Of a DNA stretch of 64,000 bases, positions 18,392 through 27,320 are shown in pieces. The first letter of the stretch is position 1; each line of letters opens with the position of its first letter. Source of the DNA: Granulosicoccus sp964498925 (GTDB taxonomy: Bacteria; Pseudomonadota; Gammaproteobacteria; Granulosicoccales; Granulosicoccaceae); NCBI GenBank assembly GCA_964498925.1, contig CAZCKD010000001.1, positions 1 through 64,000 of the forward strand, given 5' to 3'. Both the position numbers and the translations under genes were made by a program. The notes beneath the pieces are model-generated. The model searched no databases and had not been told where the DNA came from. It saw only the letters and a program-made list of their open reading frames with translations.

Positions 18392-20353
18392 CTATCGACG
18401 CTTTTTGAGTCGATTGCGACGGCTGGTTTTGCCGGCCTGCTCACCGGCCTGGCGAATTCGACGTGCAGCTCTCGTCTCATATGCCGTTTTACCGTCGTTT
18501 GCGGCAGGCATCGCCAAAGATTTGCTGTCACTCATGCGCTCTGCTGTTTGCGCACGGCGCAGGGCTTCCAGCTCGGCTTTCGCAGCTTCTTGTGCTTGAT
18601 GCGCTGCTGCACCTCTTTTGGGCAGGCGACGTCCGGCAGCCATGCGATCCTTTCGGGTCGTTTCTATACGCTGAGTCACCGGAGGAGCCTCAGCTACTGC
18701 CACATCTTCTGTTTGTTGAGTAAGTGGCAAAGCGCCACGTGGCTTACCCCGCTTGCGCTTACCGGTCACATTCCCAACGGGTGTCTCTCCCTCATCGACA
18801 GCCTTTCGAAGCACTTGCAAAATAAGAATATAAGTCCAGAAGTAGATCGTAAAATTGAGAGCGACCGCTCTCGAACCGAAAATGCAAACGACTCCATAGC
18901 AGACGGCTGCTGCCGCACCGCCAATACCGGCCGCGCGAATGAATTGATCATGTTTATTGCGGGAGTGGAATCGCCCCAACTTGAACATGTGAAAAATCAG
19001 AAAAATAAACAGCAGTAACGCTGGCACCCCCATTTGAGATCCCAGGTACATATACATGCTGTGAGGATCATCCTCCTCGTGTTCACCGTCGACGTATTGA
19101 TCTTTCAGTAGTGGAAAACTCTTAAACCCCTTACCCAGAAGCGGGCTCTCCGCCATCATTCTCATGGCTCCTTTCCACATATCGATTCGCGTGGAGGAGC
19201 TTTTATCCAGATTCTCTTCTTCGGGGGCTGACATGGTTGCAGCCTCACCTCCCACGAGATTACCCATCCTGGCCGTGATTGAATCAGGAATAATTTGTGG
19301 AAAAACCATGACAAATATGATGGCCAAAGCACCAATCGAAATCAGAAAGGCCTTACCCCGGTAATAGCCTGCCAACAGGCCGCCAGCGGCTATCGCGACA
19401 TAGGCACCGCGAGAGAACGTCGTAATAAGGATTTTTATCGCAAGAAGAAAATACGGCGTCAACAACCACGCACGTACGTCTTTGATGAAAACCATGAAAA
19501 ACGCTAACAGCGGTAACAGTGTATAGGCGAGGAAACCTCCAAAGTTGTTCGCTTGAATTTGTGGTCCGAGCAGGCGACTTTTCTCAATGGACGAACGCCC
19601 CATTTTATCGAGCATTTCAGGAATGGTATGAATCACCACGGCCATAGAACCGATCATCATATAAACCAAGGCACGCTTGGCACCCGCTTTATCGCGAATA
19701 CAAGCGGCCAAAATCAGATAGATGATGAACTGATCAAGCCAGGATTTGTAACTCAATATTTCAGCTTTAAGAACAGAACTACCGCCAGGTTGCATGACGA
19801 TCGTAAAAGCTGAAAGCGCCGTATACATTCCGAACGCAATAACGTATTGACTGCCTGGGGGCCAGCTGACAAATTTCTCTTTCTCGCGAGAGGCTCGCAA
19901 AAACGCGGTGCCAAGCCCCAACATGATAAGCATGTTCGTACCGTTGAGTCCCGGTAGCACCGGTATGACATAGGACTTTGCAAAGGGCAGGTACAAAATG
20001 ATACACGCGACCGTAATTTCAACGGTCTTCAACGTGCTAAAGGCCACTACCAGCCCTATCACTAATCCAGATAAGTACAGAACAGGCTTAGGTAAACCAC
20101 CGCCAAGAATGACACCCATTGCAACCAACCCGGGCAGCAACAGAAAAAGTAAAACCGGTTTTAGCTCTTCTAACGTCGGCCAACCGGAAAATTTACCCGT
20201 TTCCTCAATTGAACTTGCGTTTGCAGCCTTGGATTTTTGACGCGCTCGACCACGCCCGGGCGACCGAGATCCCCGTTTTTCCGAATCAGAAGCCGCTAGA
20301 CGGCTTTGCCTGCGGCCAGGCCTAGCGTGCGGAAACGGATTTGTAGAGGCCAT
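18392..20353 (-). CDS. O-antigen ligase / polysaccharide polymerase-like membrane protein
   Basis: A 653-residue polytopic protein of the Wzy/WaaL type. Residues 1-60 are a basic, Ser/Arg-rich cytoplasmic stretch. About ten to twelve hydrophobic segments follow from residue 68 (PVLLFLLLPGLVAMGVILGG). A large periplasmic loop holds GKGFKSFPLLKDQYVDGEHEEDDPHSMYMYLGSQMG, matching the ligase motif with its conserved His. The last 140 residues are again hydrophilic and strongly basic, ending RRNRLKKRR. The closest type I recognise is the exosortase-A-associated O-glycosylation ligase. Its start overlaps the end of the deacetylase gene by 32 bp. It may polymerise or ligate repeat units at the periplasmic face; which of the two is unresolved. 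Confidence 0.75.
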   Translation of the reverse strand: MASTNPFPHARPGRRQSRLAASDSEKRGSRSPGRGRARQKSKAANASSIEETGKFSGWPTLEELKPVLLFLLLPGLVAMGVILGGGLPKPVLYLSGLVIGLVVAFSTLKTVEITVACIILYLPFAKSYVIPVLPGLNGTNMLIMLGLGTAFLRASREKEKFVSWPPGSQYVIAFGMYTALSAFTIVMQPGGSSVLKAEILSYKSWLDQFIIYLILAACIRDKAGAKRALVYMMIGSMAVVIHTIPEMLDKMGRSSIEKSRLLGPQIQANNFGGFLAYTLLPLLAFFMVFIKDVRAWLLTPYFLLAIKILITTFSRGAYVAIAAGGLLAGYYRGKAFLISIGALAIIFVMVFPQIIPDSITARMGNLVGGEAATMSAPEEENLDKSSSTRIDMWKGAMRMMAESPLLGKGFKSFPLLKDQYVDGEHEEDDPHSMYMYLGSQMGVPALLLFIFLIFHMFKLGRFHSRNKHDQFIRAAGIGGAAAAVCYGVVCIFGSRAVALNFTIYFWTYILILQVLRKAVDEGETPVGNVTGKRKRGKPRGALPLTQQTEDVAVAEAPPVTQRIETTRKDRMAAGRRLPKRGAAAHQAQEAAKAELEALRRAQTAERMSDSKSLAMPAANDGKTAYETRAARRIRQAGEQAGKTSRRNRLKKRR

Positions 20354-21134
20354 AATAAAGCCGGTTACCCAACGTTTTCTGCAACACTTTTTTTGCCTGG
20401 CTCTTTCGAACCTGAGATCGGTAGTAATGACGATCCGGGCTTATCATTCGCTCAAACTCATCCAACTGTGTATTTCGACGGATAGCAACCCGATTGATAG
20501 GTCGGGTACCAGACATGGGTAAAATCCGATGGCAAGGCGTTTCGGCAATCGGATGTTTAACAAAACATTCCGATGGATCAACCATGCCGATATCTGAACC
20601 AAACCATTGGGAGTAACCTGAAGATTTCATTAAACGTAATATCTTCTGGTTATATCGGCCACCTGGAAACGACATTGACTCGCAGGGGTGATTCGTCAAC
20701 TTTTCTAACGCTTGTTTACTCTCTACAAGCTCCGCTATCGCCTCATTCTCAGACATATCATTGAAGAAACGATGTGTAACACCATGACTACCAACCACCA
20801 TGCCCGGCACGCTTGATAGGGAGGTTATTTCTTCAGAAGACATGAAACCGGGACGCGAATCAGTGAAACCTGTGGTTATAAAAAAATAAGCAGTTAGTCC
20901 ACGCTCAACTAATAACGGCACAGCAATATCAAGATTGCTTCGATGTCCATCATCGAACGTAATGACAATATCAGCAGTCTCATTTTCAGAAAACAATCCA
21001 CTGCGGTGTTTAGCAATCCGATCGATTTGCTCAATAAAGTTGGATTCTGACACCGCATACGGAAGGTCTTCAGCATCAATGTCAGTTGTGTCTTCTCCCC
21101 GATAGAGGGAGTGGTACATCAGTACAACACTCAT
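20322..21134 (-). CDS. Polysaccharide deacetylase (NodB homology domain)
   Basis: A 270-residue NodB-type deacetylase with no signal peptide. The catalytic motifs are visible: VITFDDGHRSN (metal-binding Asp and base), GSHGVTHRFF (H-x3-H zinc motif) and SFPGGRYNQKIL. It starts with MSVVLMYHSLY, the usual opening of this group. The ATG at 21134 is preferred. A longer open frame to 21329 would overlap the flippase gene by 143 bp, whereas the chosen start leaves a 52-bp gap. It resembles the deacetylases of exosortase-A EPS loci. Likely substrate is an N-acetylated sugar of the exported polymer, inferred from context. Confidence 0.82.
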   Translation of the reverse strand: MSVVLMYHSLYRGEDTTDIDAEDLPYAVSESNFIEQIDRIAKHRSGLFSENETADIVITFDDGHRSNLDIAVPLLVERGLTAYFFITTGFTDSRPGFMSSEEITSLSSVPGMVVGSHGVTHRFFNDMSENEAIAELVESKQALEKLTNHPCESMSFPGGRYNQKILRLMKSSGYSQWFGSDIGMVDPSECFVKHPIAETPCHRILPMSGTRPINRVAIRRNTQLDEFERMISPDRHYYRSQVRKSQAKKVLQKTLGNRLYYGLYKSVSAR

Positions 21135-21186
21135 TGGTAAAACCCCATTACAGCACTGACCAGATAGATACGCTCTAAAAACGTCA

Positions 21187-22656
21187 TCAGGATTTAGCCT
21201 CTTTACGAAAGAAACGACTGAACCGTACAGAGGCCCAGAGCCGAACTTCCTCTTCAACAAACCACATTGCCAGCAGTAATAGAGTCGTACCGAGGAAGCC
21301 TTTAACAAAGAAATCGACAGCATCACCACCGAAGTCCATAGGATTCAACACGACAAACACAAGCGCACTTGCAACAGAAATAATTAGCGGTGTTCGAAGC
21401 TCAAAAGAAAACTCGACGTATCGGAATGCAGATATCGAAACACCTGCGGTAAAAATACTAAAAGATATAAGTGTGACAACAGCAGCACCGGTGATACCGA
21501 ATTTCGGTATGCATATAAAATTGAGCACAAGATTAAGAACGGTAGCGATGCTGCTCCAGATGACCAAAACCTTCGTATCTTTAAAAATATAAAGGCCAGC
21601 GGTCATGATATGCATAGACCCCTGCAACAGATAACTAAGCGCGAGATAGGGAATGATGACGGTGCCAGGTGCGTATTTTTCGCCGGCTAAAAAACTCAAC
21701 AGATGCGGTGCTGTAACGGCAAACATCGTAATAAAAGGGATACCCGCGGTCAGAAATACTCTAAAAACTTTCGACAAGAAAGCCTGCGTTTTTTCCCGGC
21801 CGTCTGATTCCCACATTTGCATATAGGCAGGTTTTAACGCCTGAACCATCGCAACGATAATAATCATGTCGATGTAACCAGAGAAATTATAAGAAGCCGA
21901 GTATTGCCCTAATGCACTTGGACCGATCATCGATTCGATCATGTAGCGATCGCTTAGACGCAGCACTAATTCTAGAGATTCCAATATCATTAAAGGAAGC
22001 CCATAAAACAAAAGAGCTTTCGCTAGTCCACCTGAGACGTTACTGGCGCTGAATCTAAAATGAGGGGCATAACAGTAAAAGGCGTATCCGACAGCAGCAA
22101 ACTCTGCAATCGCCAAACACAGGATAATTGTCCATGGACTCAATACAGAAAAGCTGAGCAAAAGAATCACGAAAACGAGATGAAGGCAACGCGATATGCT
22201 TTCAGAAATGGCGACATTACCACTGCGCTGCTGTGCGCGTAGTAAGTTCATTGCAGAACTACCCAGCAATCGAATAAACACAACCACCGAGGCCATAATG
22301 AATAGAGCTGACAAATTCTCGAACTGCATGACCTGCGGCAGAACATAAATTCCACCCGCCAACCAGATCATTGTCGTTATTGATGCAAACAGAAAAAACA
22401 CTACACTCACGGTGCTGTTCAGCTGATCCATGGTGTAATCGATGTTGAAGTTTTTAACCTGAGCAAAAAACCGAATAACTGCGTGTTGAACACCCAGCTT
22501 TCCCAACGCGACCATCAACGCCAAGCTAGACGTGATCAAACCTACGATTCCGTACTCAGCAACGCTTAGGTTCCGAGTCAATAACGGAAAACTAAACAGT
22601 CCCACCAGACCTGAGATCAGTCCGGCTGAAACATAGTTGCGCAGGTGGCCTAGCAT
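21187..22656 (-). CDS. Oligosaccharide flippase (Wzx-like, MOP superfamily)
   Basis: A 489-residue membrane protein with about 12-14 hydrophobic segments. The N-terminus GLISGLVGLFSFPLLTRNLSVAEYGIVGLITS is the typical Wzx/polysaccharide-biosynthesis opening, with a charged RF-FAQV loop after helix 2 and the late NLVLNFICIPKFGITGAAVVTLIS segment. Such proteins flip lipid-linked repeat units to the periplasm. The gene lies 6 bp after the second deacetylase-like gene and 52 bp before the NodB-type gene, in a single-direction run. Confidence 0.88.
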   Translation of the reverse strand: MLGHLRNYVSAGLISGLVGLFSFPLLTRNLSVAEYGIVGLITSSLALMVALGKLGVQHAVIRFFAQVKNFNIDYTMDQLNSTVSVVFFLFASITTMIWLAGGIYVLPQVMQFENLSALFIMASVVVFIRLLGSSAMNLLRAQQRSGNVAISESISRCLHLVFVILLLSFSVLSPWTIILCLAIAEFAAVGYAFYCYAPHFRFSASNVSGGLAKALLFYGLPLMILESLELVLRLSDRYMIESMIGPSALGQYSASYNFSGYIDMIIIVAMVQALKPAYMQMWESDGREKTQAFLSKVFRVFLTAGIPFITMFAVTAPHLLSFLAGEKYAPGTVIIPYLALSYLLQGSMHIMTAGLYIFKDTKVLVIWSSIATVLNLVLNFICIPKFGITGAAVVTLISFSIFTAGVSISAFRYVEFSFELRTPLIISVASALVFVVLNPMDFGGDAVDFFVKGFLGTTLLLLAMWFVEEEVRLWASVRFSRFFRKEAKS

Positions 22657-22662
22657 GAGGTT

Positions 22663-23610
22663 CTAAGCAGCACGTTTCTTTAAATGCTCAGCCTGAAAAG
22701 CATCTTGCAAATCGGACAGTCCAGCGAAGCGAGCGCCCTCCTCGCCACACCAACGCAGCCCGTTTTGCATATCATCGATAAAGCGTTTTACATCATCCGG
22801 TGTCTGTGGGTACGGTGATGCTTTTTCGATGATCTCCATAGAATGGAACATCATGTTGATCGAAAGAACAGAACGATGCGCATGTTTATTGAGTTGATAT
22901 CTGAAGATTTCCTTCATTTGATCAACACTTGCGAACCACGGACGAAACCACCGTGGGTCACGGAACAATCTTGGTTTAACCGTTACCGGCGCTTCCAGAA
23001 TGCGACCTCCAGTGTAGGCACCCGCCTGCGCAATTTTGCCAGCAGCTGGAAAGTATGGCTGCTCAGGGGCTTTTCTAAAATCAACAACAGCATTAGGCTC
23101 TGTCCAGCGAATATGCGGCGTTACGCTCGTATCAACCTTGTAGCCCAAACGCTCAAGACTATTAATGGAATCTGCTGAGGCGCCATATCGGCCTGCTCTA
23201 AAGCTAGTGGGTTTATATCCGAATTTTTCAGTAAACAGAGTGGTGAGATTCTCTAGCTTTTTGTACTCGACATCGGGCGCATAGCTACATTGAAAATCAG
23301 GACTGTCAACACCTGCATAATCGTAAAATTTCTTCTCGGGTTCGATGAAAGCGGCATGAAGATGAGTGCCATACTCGAAATCACCTTGCAGATTCTGTAA
23401 CGCGGTGACGCTATCCGCATCTTCCATGACCTCAACCGTTAATAGGTAGGTTGGAACAGCACCCACTTCATCAAAAGCCGGTTGTAGGCGATTCGGCACA
23501 CCTTCGGTGATCGATTCAAACGCCAATGGTTTGGATCTCACCCAATTCACATCGTGATCACATTCCGTATCGATCGATATGGTGACGATAACGTCTTCTA
23601 TCTTAGACAC
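22663..23610 (-). CDS. Polysaccharide deacetylase-like protein (WalW type)
   Basis: A 315-residue protein of the glycoside hydrolase/deacetylase barrel superfamily. The N-terminus VIVTISIDTECDHDVNW carries an Asp-Thr-Glu in place of the classical NodB Asp-Asp-Gly. Further landmarks are GTHLHAAF, PTSFRAGRYGASADSINSLERLGYKVDTSV and NMMFHSMEI. The start is a GTG at 23610 with GGAG seven bases upstream, overlapping the end of the glycosyltransferase gene by 8 bp. The longer frame to 23715 has no such site. It may act on the lipid-linked or exported glycan. Whether it is a true deacetylase is uncertain because the metal triad is divergent. Confidence 0.65.
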   Translation of the reverse strand: MSKIEDVIVTISIDTECDHDVNWVRSKPLAFESITEGVPNRLQPAFDEVGAVPTYLLTVEVMEDADSVTALQNLQGDFEYGTHLHAAFIEPEKKFYDYAGVDSPDFQCSYAPDVEYKKLENLTTLFTEKFGYKPTSFRAGRYGASADSINSLERLGYKVDTSVTPHIRWTEPNAVVDFRKAPEQPYFPAAGKIAQAGAYTGGRILEAPVTVKPRLFRDPRWFRPWFASVDQMKEIFRYQLNKHAHRSVLSINMMFHSMEIIEKASPYPQTPDDVKRFIDDMQNGLRWCGEEGARFAGLSDLQDAFQAEHLKKRAA

Positions 23611-24823
23611 GATAAAGCTCCGATAACTGATTAACAACCTGTTTAATGTCGTAACGTTCTTCAATAAAAGAACGGCCTTTTTTTGCCATCTCTTGACGCT
23701 CTGACCTGTCATCAATCATTTTGAACAGGCAATCGACTAGCGTGTCCGAGTCACCGGCAGGAAACAATAAACCGGATTTTTCGTGATCTATAAGGTCATT
23801 GTTACCACCAATGTCAGTGGCAATCACTGGAAGCTGCTCGACCATTGCCTCCATAACAGAATTAGGCAGGCCTTCGGCAAATGAGGGTTGTACATAGATG
23901 TCCAGTGTTCGTAAAAACGCCTGTGTATCTTCGATTAAACCCAACCATTCCACGTGCTCTGTTATACCCAGCGATTCCGCCTGCGCTCGCAGGTCGTCCC
24001 CGCTGGTACCACTGCCAGCGATGACAACTTTGACATCTAAATCAGGCCGGCGCTGACGTGCCTTTGCAAGCGCATCAAGAAGAATATGGACACCTTTAAC
24101 TTCTCTCAATCTGCCGCAATATCCAATAACAACCGTCCCTTCAATATGACGAAGATGAGGTTTATCACCGGTATCTATTCCATTAGGAATAAATCGGATC
24201 TGATCGTTTCGGAAATCTGCCGCAAGCAGTTTTTCACGCGTTTGCTCGCTGATTGTTTGCACAAAATCGACCTTCTTCAAACCATATCGAAGCAGATAGT
24301 TAAGAGGTTTAAATTTTTTCGTCTGGTCTAGAACGCCACCTTCAAATTCGTAGAAACCAGAAATCTTAGTGGTCACTGATAGCCCTGTTTGTTTTCTAAC
24401 AAGCCCTGCTGTGGCAGCCATCAGGTGGGTGATATGTACGTGTAGGGCATCAAAATTTGCCGCTTCCCTTTTCAGGTAACGTGCAAAGTAGGCCATTAAT
24501 ACCAATGAGCCCACCCAACGAATATGGGGATAGTCGATTCGACGTATCGTGAATCCGTGAAAGGTCTCTTCAAGCGGTTGCCGCTCATGAATTCTAGGGG
24601 TTACAAACTCAACATGCGCACCTCTATCGCGCATTTCCATGGCTAGCTTCAACGCTTGCGCTTCAGCACCGCCTTGGCCTGGGAACTCGCAATCCACGGC
24701 AAATAATATGCGTTGATCATCCATTCGACACCACTTATCCGAATGATCATCTTTTGCGATTTCCGCATTCGAGTCTGGATTTACACCGGCGCTTTCTAGG
24801 GGATCGTTTATTGGACCTTCCAT
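23603..24823 (-). CDS. Glycosyltransferase family 4 protein
   Basis: A GT-B fold transferase of about 406 residues. The N-domain opens RILFAVDCEFPGQGGAEAQALKLAMEM (Gly-rich loop). The C-domain has VVIGYCGRLREVKGVHILLDAL and the retaining-enzyme motif EGLPNSVMEAM (E-x7-E) near residue 315. It adds one sugar to the growing lipid-linked unit at the cytoplasmic face. Two starts are possible: ATG at 24823 with AAGG upstream, giving an acidic 33-residue prefix, or ATG at 24724 directly before the fold. It is the only classical glycosyltransferase in this locus. Confidence 0.85.
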   Translation of the reverse strand: MEGPINDPLESAGVNPDSNAEIAKDDHSDKWCRMDDQRILFAVDCEFPGQGGAEAQALKLAMEMRDRGAHVEFVTPRIHERQPLEETFHGFTIRRIDYPHIRWVGSLVLMAYFARYLKREAANFDALHVHITHLMAATAGLVRKQTGLSVTTKISGFYEFEGGVLDQTKKFKPLNYLLRYGLKKVDFVQTISEQTREKLLAADFRNDQIRFIPNGIDTGDKPHLRHIEGTVVIGYCGRLREVKGVHILLDALAKARQRRPDLDVKVVIAGSGTSGDDLRAQAESLGITEHVEWLGLIEDTQAFLRTLDIYVQPSFAEGLPNSVMEAMVEQLPVIATDIGGNNDLIDHEKSGLLFPAGDSDTLVDCLFKMIDDRSERQEMAKKGRSFIEERYDIKQVVNQLSELYRV

Positions 24824-24970
24824 TGCCAATCTACCTTCAATCGTTGTGGCCCGTAGCCGCTGTTCATGGAATCCTGTTTAGGAATCCGACGCAATTAGTT
24901 GACCATCTGCGAGATGAACAACGCTTAATCCGAGACAAACCTCACAACAAAGAAAAAGATGTAAAGAGTG

Positions 24971-26443
24971 TTAGTCCAGTAAGGAATTGAGTTGCACCGT
25001 CAGCTCACGAGAAGCCCGCGTAGGTGGTGCCCAGCGAACACCCAATATGGCACGAGATTCAGTTTCATCAATCTCGATCTGCACAGGGTTATCCGCATTA
25101 CCGCGTGTGTTCAGACCCTCGGCAGCATCAAATTCCAACGAAAATTCCAATACAAAACTGCGTGTCAGACGATAATTAAAATTCGCTGTCAACAGAAAGG
25201 CATCCGATTCATCGGTACGATTAATAAATTCTTCTCTTTCGTATTCCGCCGTGTACACACCGGTTAATCGTGCTGAATGTGTTTTTGCATAAGAGGCGAT
25301 CACCGTACCTAGATTTCGATCTTCACCGTCGATTTCAATATTGTCTCCGGCACTTCCGGTCAGCAAACGATAATTTAGCTGGGCGATACCAAGACCAAAT
25401 TCAAACTCCGATGTCGGTCGATCAAATGAATACGCAATATCAAGACGGCTCTCCTCAAAGATGCCATCTACCTCTGGTTGCAAACCGGCATCATCACCAC
25501 CGCCTTGAATCAATGCTTCAACCGTATTGAGCGCTTGATCGTTCAGTGAGTGGGATAAGCTTGCCGTGAAAGTTGTGCGAGGCCCCAGAAAACGTGTTGA
25601 TCGAACCTCAGCTGTTAATCCATTTAAAGACTCATCATCAGTATCGTATTGAGTAACACCAATTTCTCCGTAGAGCTCGGAAAACTGACTCGCGCGATTG
25701 GTAAAGGCAGTTATCGATGCACGATTGAAATCACCATCTTCTTCACCCACAAAACCAAGATCCTGGTTAATGTCTTCAGGAACAGACGTGAATATGTCGT
25801 TAAACTCTACGCCATAGAAACTGCCAACGGTGGTGTCGCGTTGATAGCTAGCTCGAAAGTTATATAAAGCTTCGATTTCCTCATCATCTTCCATTTGATG
25901 GACGAAAAATAATCGTGCCTCAGTCGTACTAAACCCCTGCACCACCGATTGGTAGCTGGGTCCTGTAATAAAAATGTTTCTGGAATCCTGATCAAGATCA
26001 TCAGCGAGTCTCACCGTATCGTCGTTTCTAACGCCGGTTAACAAGTCGCCAAAATACCAACGTAACGTACGCGGTGTTACCGCGTAGTCAGCAGCGCCAA
26101 TAAAACGAGTTTCGGTATTTACAGCCGCATTACCGTCATCGCTTAAATCTCGTTCAGTTTCAATTTCTGCTGAGAAACCAGCATTGAGCTTAACGCCTCT
26201 CTGCTCTCCAAAAACAGCAAGTAAACCGTTTGCGAATTCACTATCAGCATTGCCAATTTCATCATCCGGGTTGATATCATCTGTATTCTGTCTGAGTTCA
26301 TAAGACAGCACTCCTTCGAAACCCATCTCCAAGGCTTGAACATTTCCGATTGACGTAGCAACGAGTGTCGCCACAATCAAAGGGACTTTGATCTTGTTTG
26401 CAGTATTCAAGAGACTACCTCGCCATTGGACTTGAGTAATCAT
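24971..26443 (-). CDS. Outer-membrane beta-barrel protein of the polysaccharide locus
   Basis: A 490-residue exported protein. A signal peptide spans about residues 1-37 (hydrophobic core VPLIVATLVATSIG, cleavage near VQA). The rest alternates polar and apolar residues with Asp/Glu-rich turns and ends in paired strands (RAILGVRWAPPTRASRELTVQLN), typical of an 18-or-so-strand barrel. Proteins of this sort accompany exosortase-A EPS loci (TIGR03016-like) and may form the outer-membrane exit pore. The start ATG is 7 bases after the stop of the kinase-like gene. The assignment rests on composition and position more than on sequence motifs. Confidence 0.7.
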   Translation of the reverse strand: MITQVQWRGSLLNTANKIKVPLIVATLVATSIGNVQALEMGFEGVLSYELRQNTDDINPDDEIGNADSEFANGLLAVFGEQRGVKLNAGFSAEIETERDLSDDGNAAVNTETRFIGAADYAVTPRTLRWYFGDLLTGVRNDDTVRLADDLDQDSRNIFITGPSYQSVVQGFSTTEARLFFVHQMEDDEEIEALYNFRASYQRDTTVGSFYGVEFNDIFTSVPEDINQDLGFVGEEDGDFNRASITAFTNRASQFSELYGEIGVTQYDTDDESLNGLTAEVRSTRFLGPRTTFTASLSHSLNDQALNTVEALIQGGGDDAGLQPEVDGIFEESRLDIAYSFDRPTSEFEFGLGIAQLNYRLLTGSAGDNIEIDGEDRNLGTVIASYAKTHSARLTGVYTAEYEREEFINRTDESDAFLLTANFNYRLTRSFVLEFSLEFDAAEGLNTRGNADNPVQIEIDETESRAILGVRWAPPTRASRELTVQLNSLLD

Positions 26444-26450
26444 GGGAGAC

Positions 26451-27320
26451 TCAGACCGGCTGGTTGTTAATGACGATGCCAGCAAGCCTGCGTTCATCGA
26501 TCTCATCAATTACTGAATCCAGAGTACCCGGAGTCACTCCGCCGTAAGGTACAACCAATACGGTAAAGTCACAGATTTCGGATAGAATTCTGGCATCCGC
26601 TGACGTCGTCATGGATGGACCATCCACAATGACAAAACGATTGTCGTAGCGCTCGGTTATATCCAGCATGAACTGCTTATAACGGGCACTCGTGAAATGC
26701 TCAGCACTGATTTCCTGATGGCTACCAATAGGTACACATCTCATCCGGGGAATACCACTTGGATTAACAATGTGTTCCACACCTAATTCAGGGCGTTCAA
26801 GGTACTCCAGCAAGCCTGCCGAATTCTCGCGACCGATCAGCTTCATCAGCTTATGCAAAATGGGTGTGTGCAAGTTAGCTTCAACCAACATTGCCGTTCT
26901 CGCTTTATCAAATGCGATGGTAGCCGCCAGGTTCAACCCTAGGAAACTGCCGCCCCCTTCAGGTACAACCGAGCTAATAAGAACGCTGAAATTACCTTCA
27001 GGCTTAAGGCTGTAGAGTTTGGTGCGCAGCTGTCGCATCGCATCAACCATTGCCCGATTCTTAGATCGCGGATGAACGATACCCAGTAAATCCAATTGCC
27101 GATCACTAAAGAGCCTCTCATCAGCCATGTTGGCGATATCAGCTCTCGCTCTATCTGCCAAACTGACTGAATCATTAGCGGCCCGAAGCTGCGTGCTGCC
27201 TTGCTGCTTTTTCTGGCTTGGGACCATTGACTGGCCCTCTTTAAGCTCACGCCTAACCGATTTGACGCCTTTTTGGCCCATCATAGATTTTAAGTTGGCA
27301 ACCTTTGATTGCTGATTCAT
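26451..27320 (-). CDS. Degenerate CpsD/CapB-type (BY-kinase-like) protein
   Basis: A 289-residue protein of the P-loop family that usually holds the bacterial tyrosine kinases of capsule synthesis. The fold is recognisable: AMVDAMRQLRTKLYSL, then SSVVPEGGGSF at about residues 116-126, MLVEANLHTP at about 141-150 and FVIVDGPSMTTSADARIL. However, the Walker A lysine is replaced by Gly (residue 124). The Walker A' Asp-x-Asp-x-Arg reads Glu-Ala-Asn-Leu-His. The C-terminus INNQPV lacks a tyrosine cluster. It is therefore predicted to be catalytically dead or strongly altered. The start overlaps the chain-length gene stop (ATGA). It probably partners the chain-length protein as the split cytoplasmic half of a Wzc-like unit. 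Confidence 0.75.
   Translation of the reverse strand: MNQQSKVANLKSMMGQKGVKSVRRELKEGQSMVPSQKKQQGSTQLRAANDSVSLADRARADIANMADERLFSDRQLDLLGIVHPRSKNRAMVDAMRQLRTKLYSLKPEGNFSVLISSVVPEGGGSFLGLNLAATIAFDKARTAMLVEANLHTPILHKLMKLIGRENSAGLLEYLERPELGVEHIVNPSGIPRMRCVPIGSHQEISAEHFTSARYKQFMLDITERYDNRFVIVDGPSMTTSADARILSEICDFTVLVVPYGGVTPGTLDSVIDEIDERRLAGIVINNQPV

Noticed and set aside
21135..21329. Longer N-terminus for the NodB-type deacetylase
   Set aside because: It would overlap the flippase gene by 143 bp and add 65 residues without family features.
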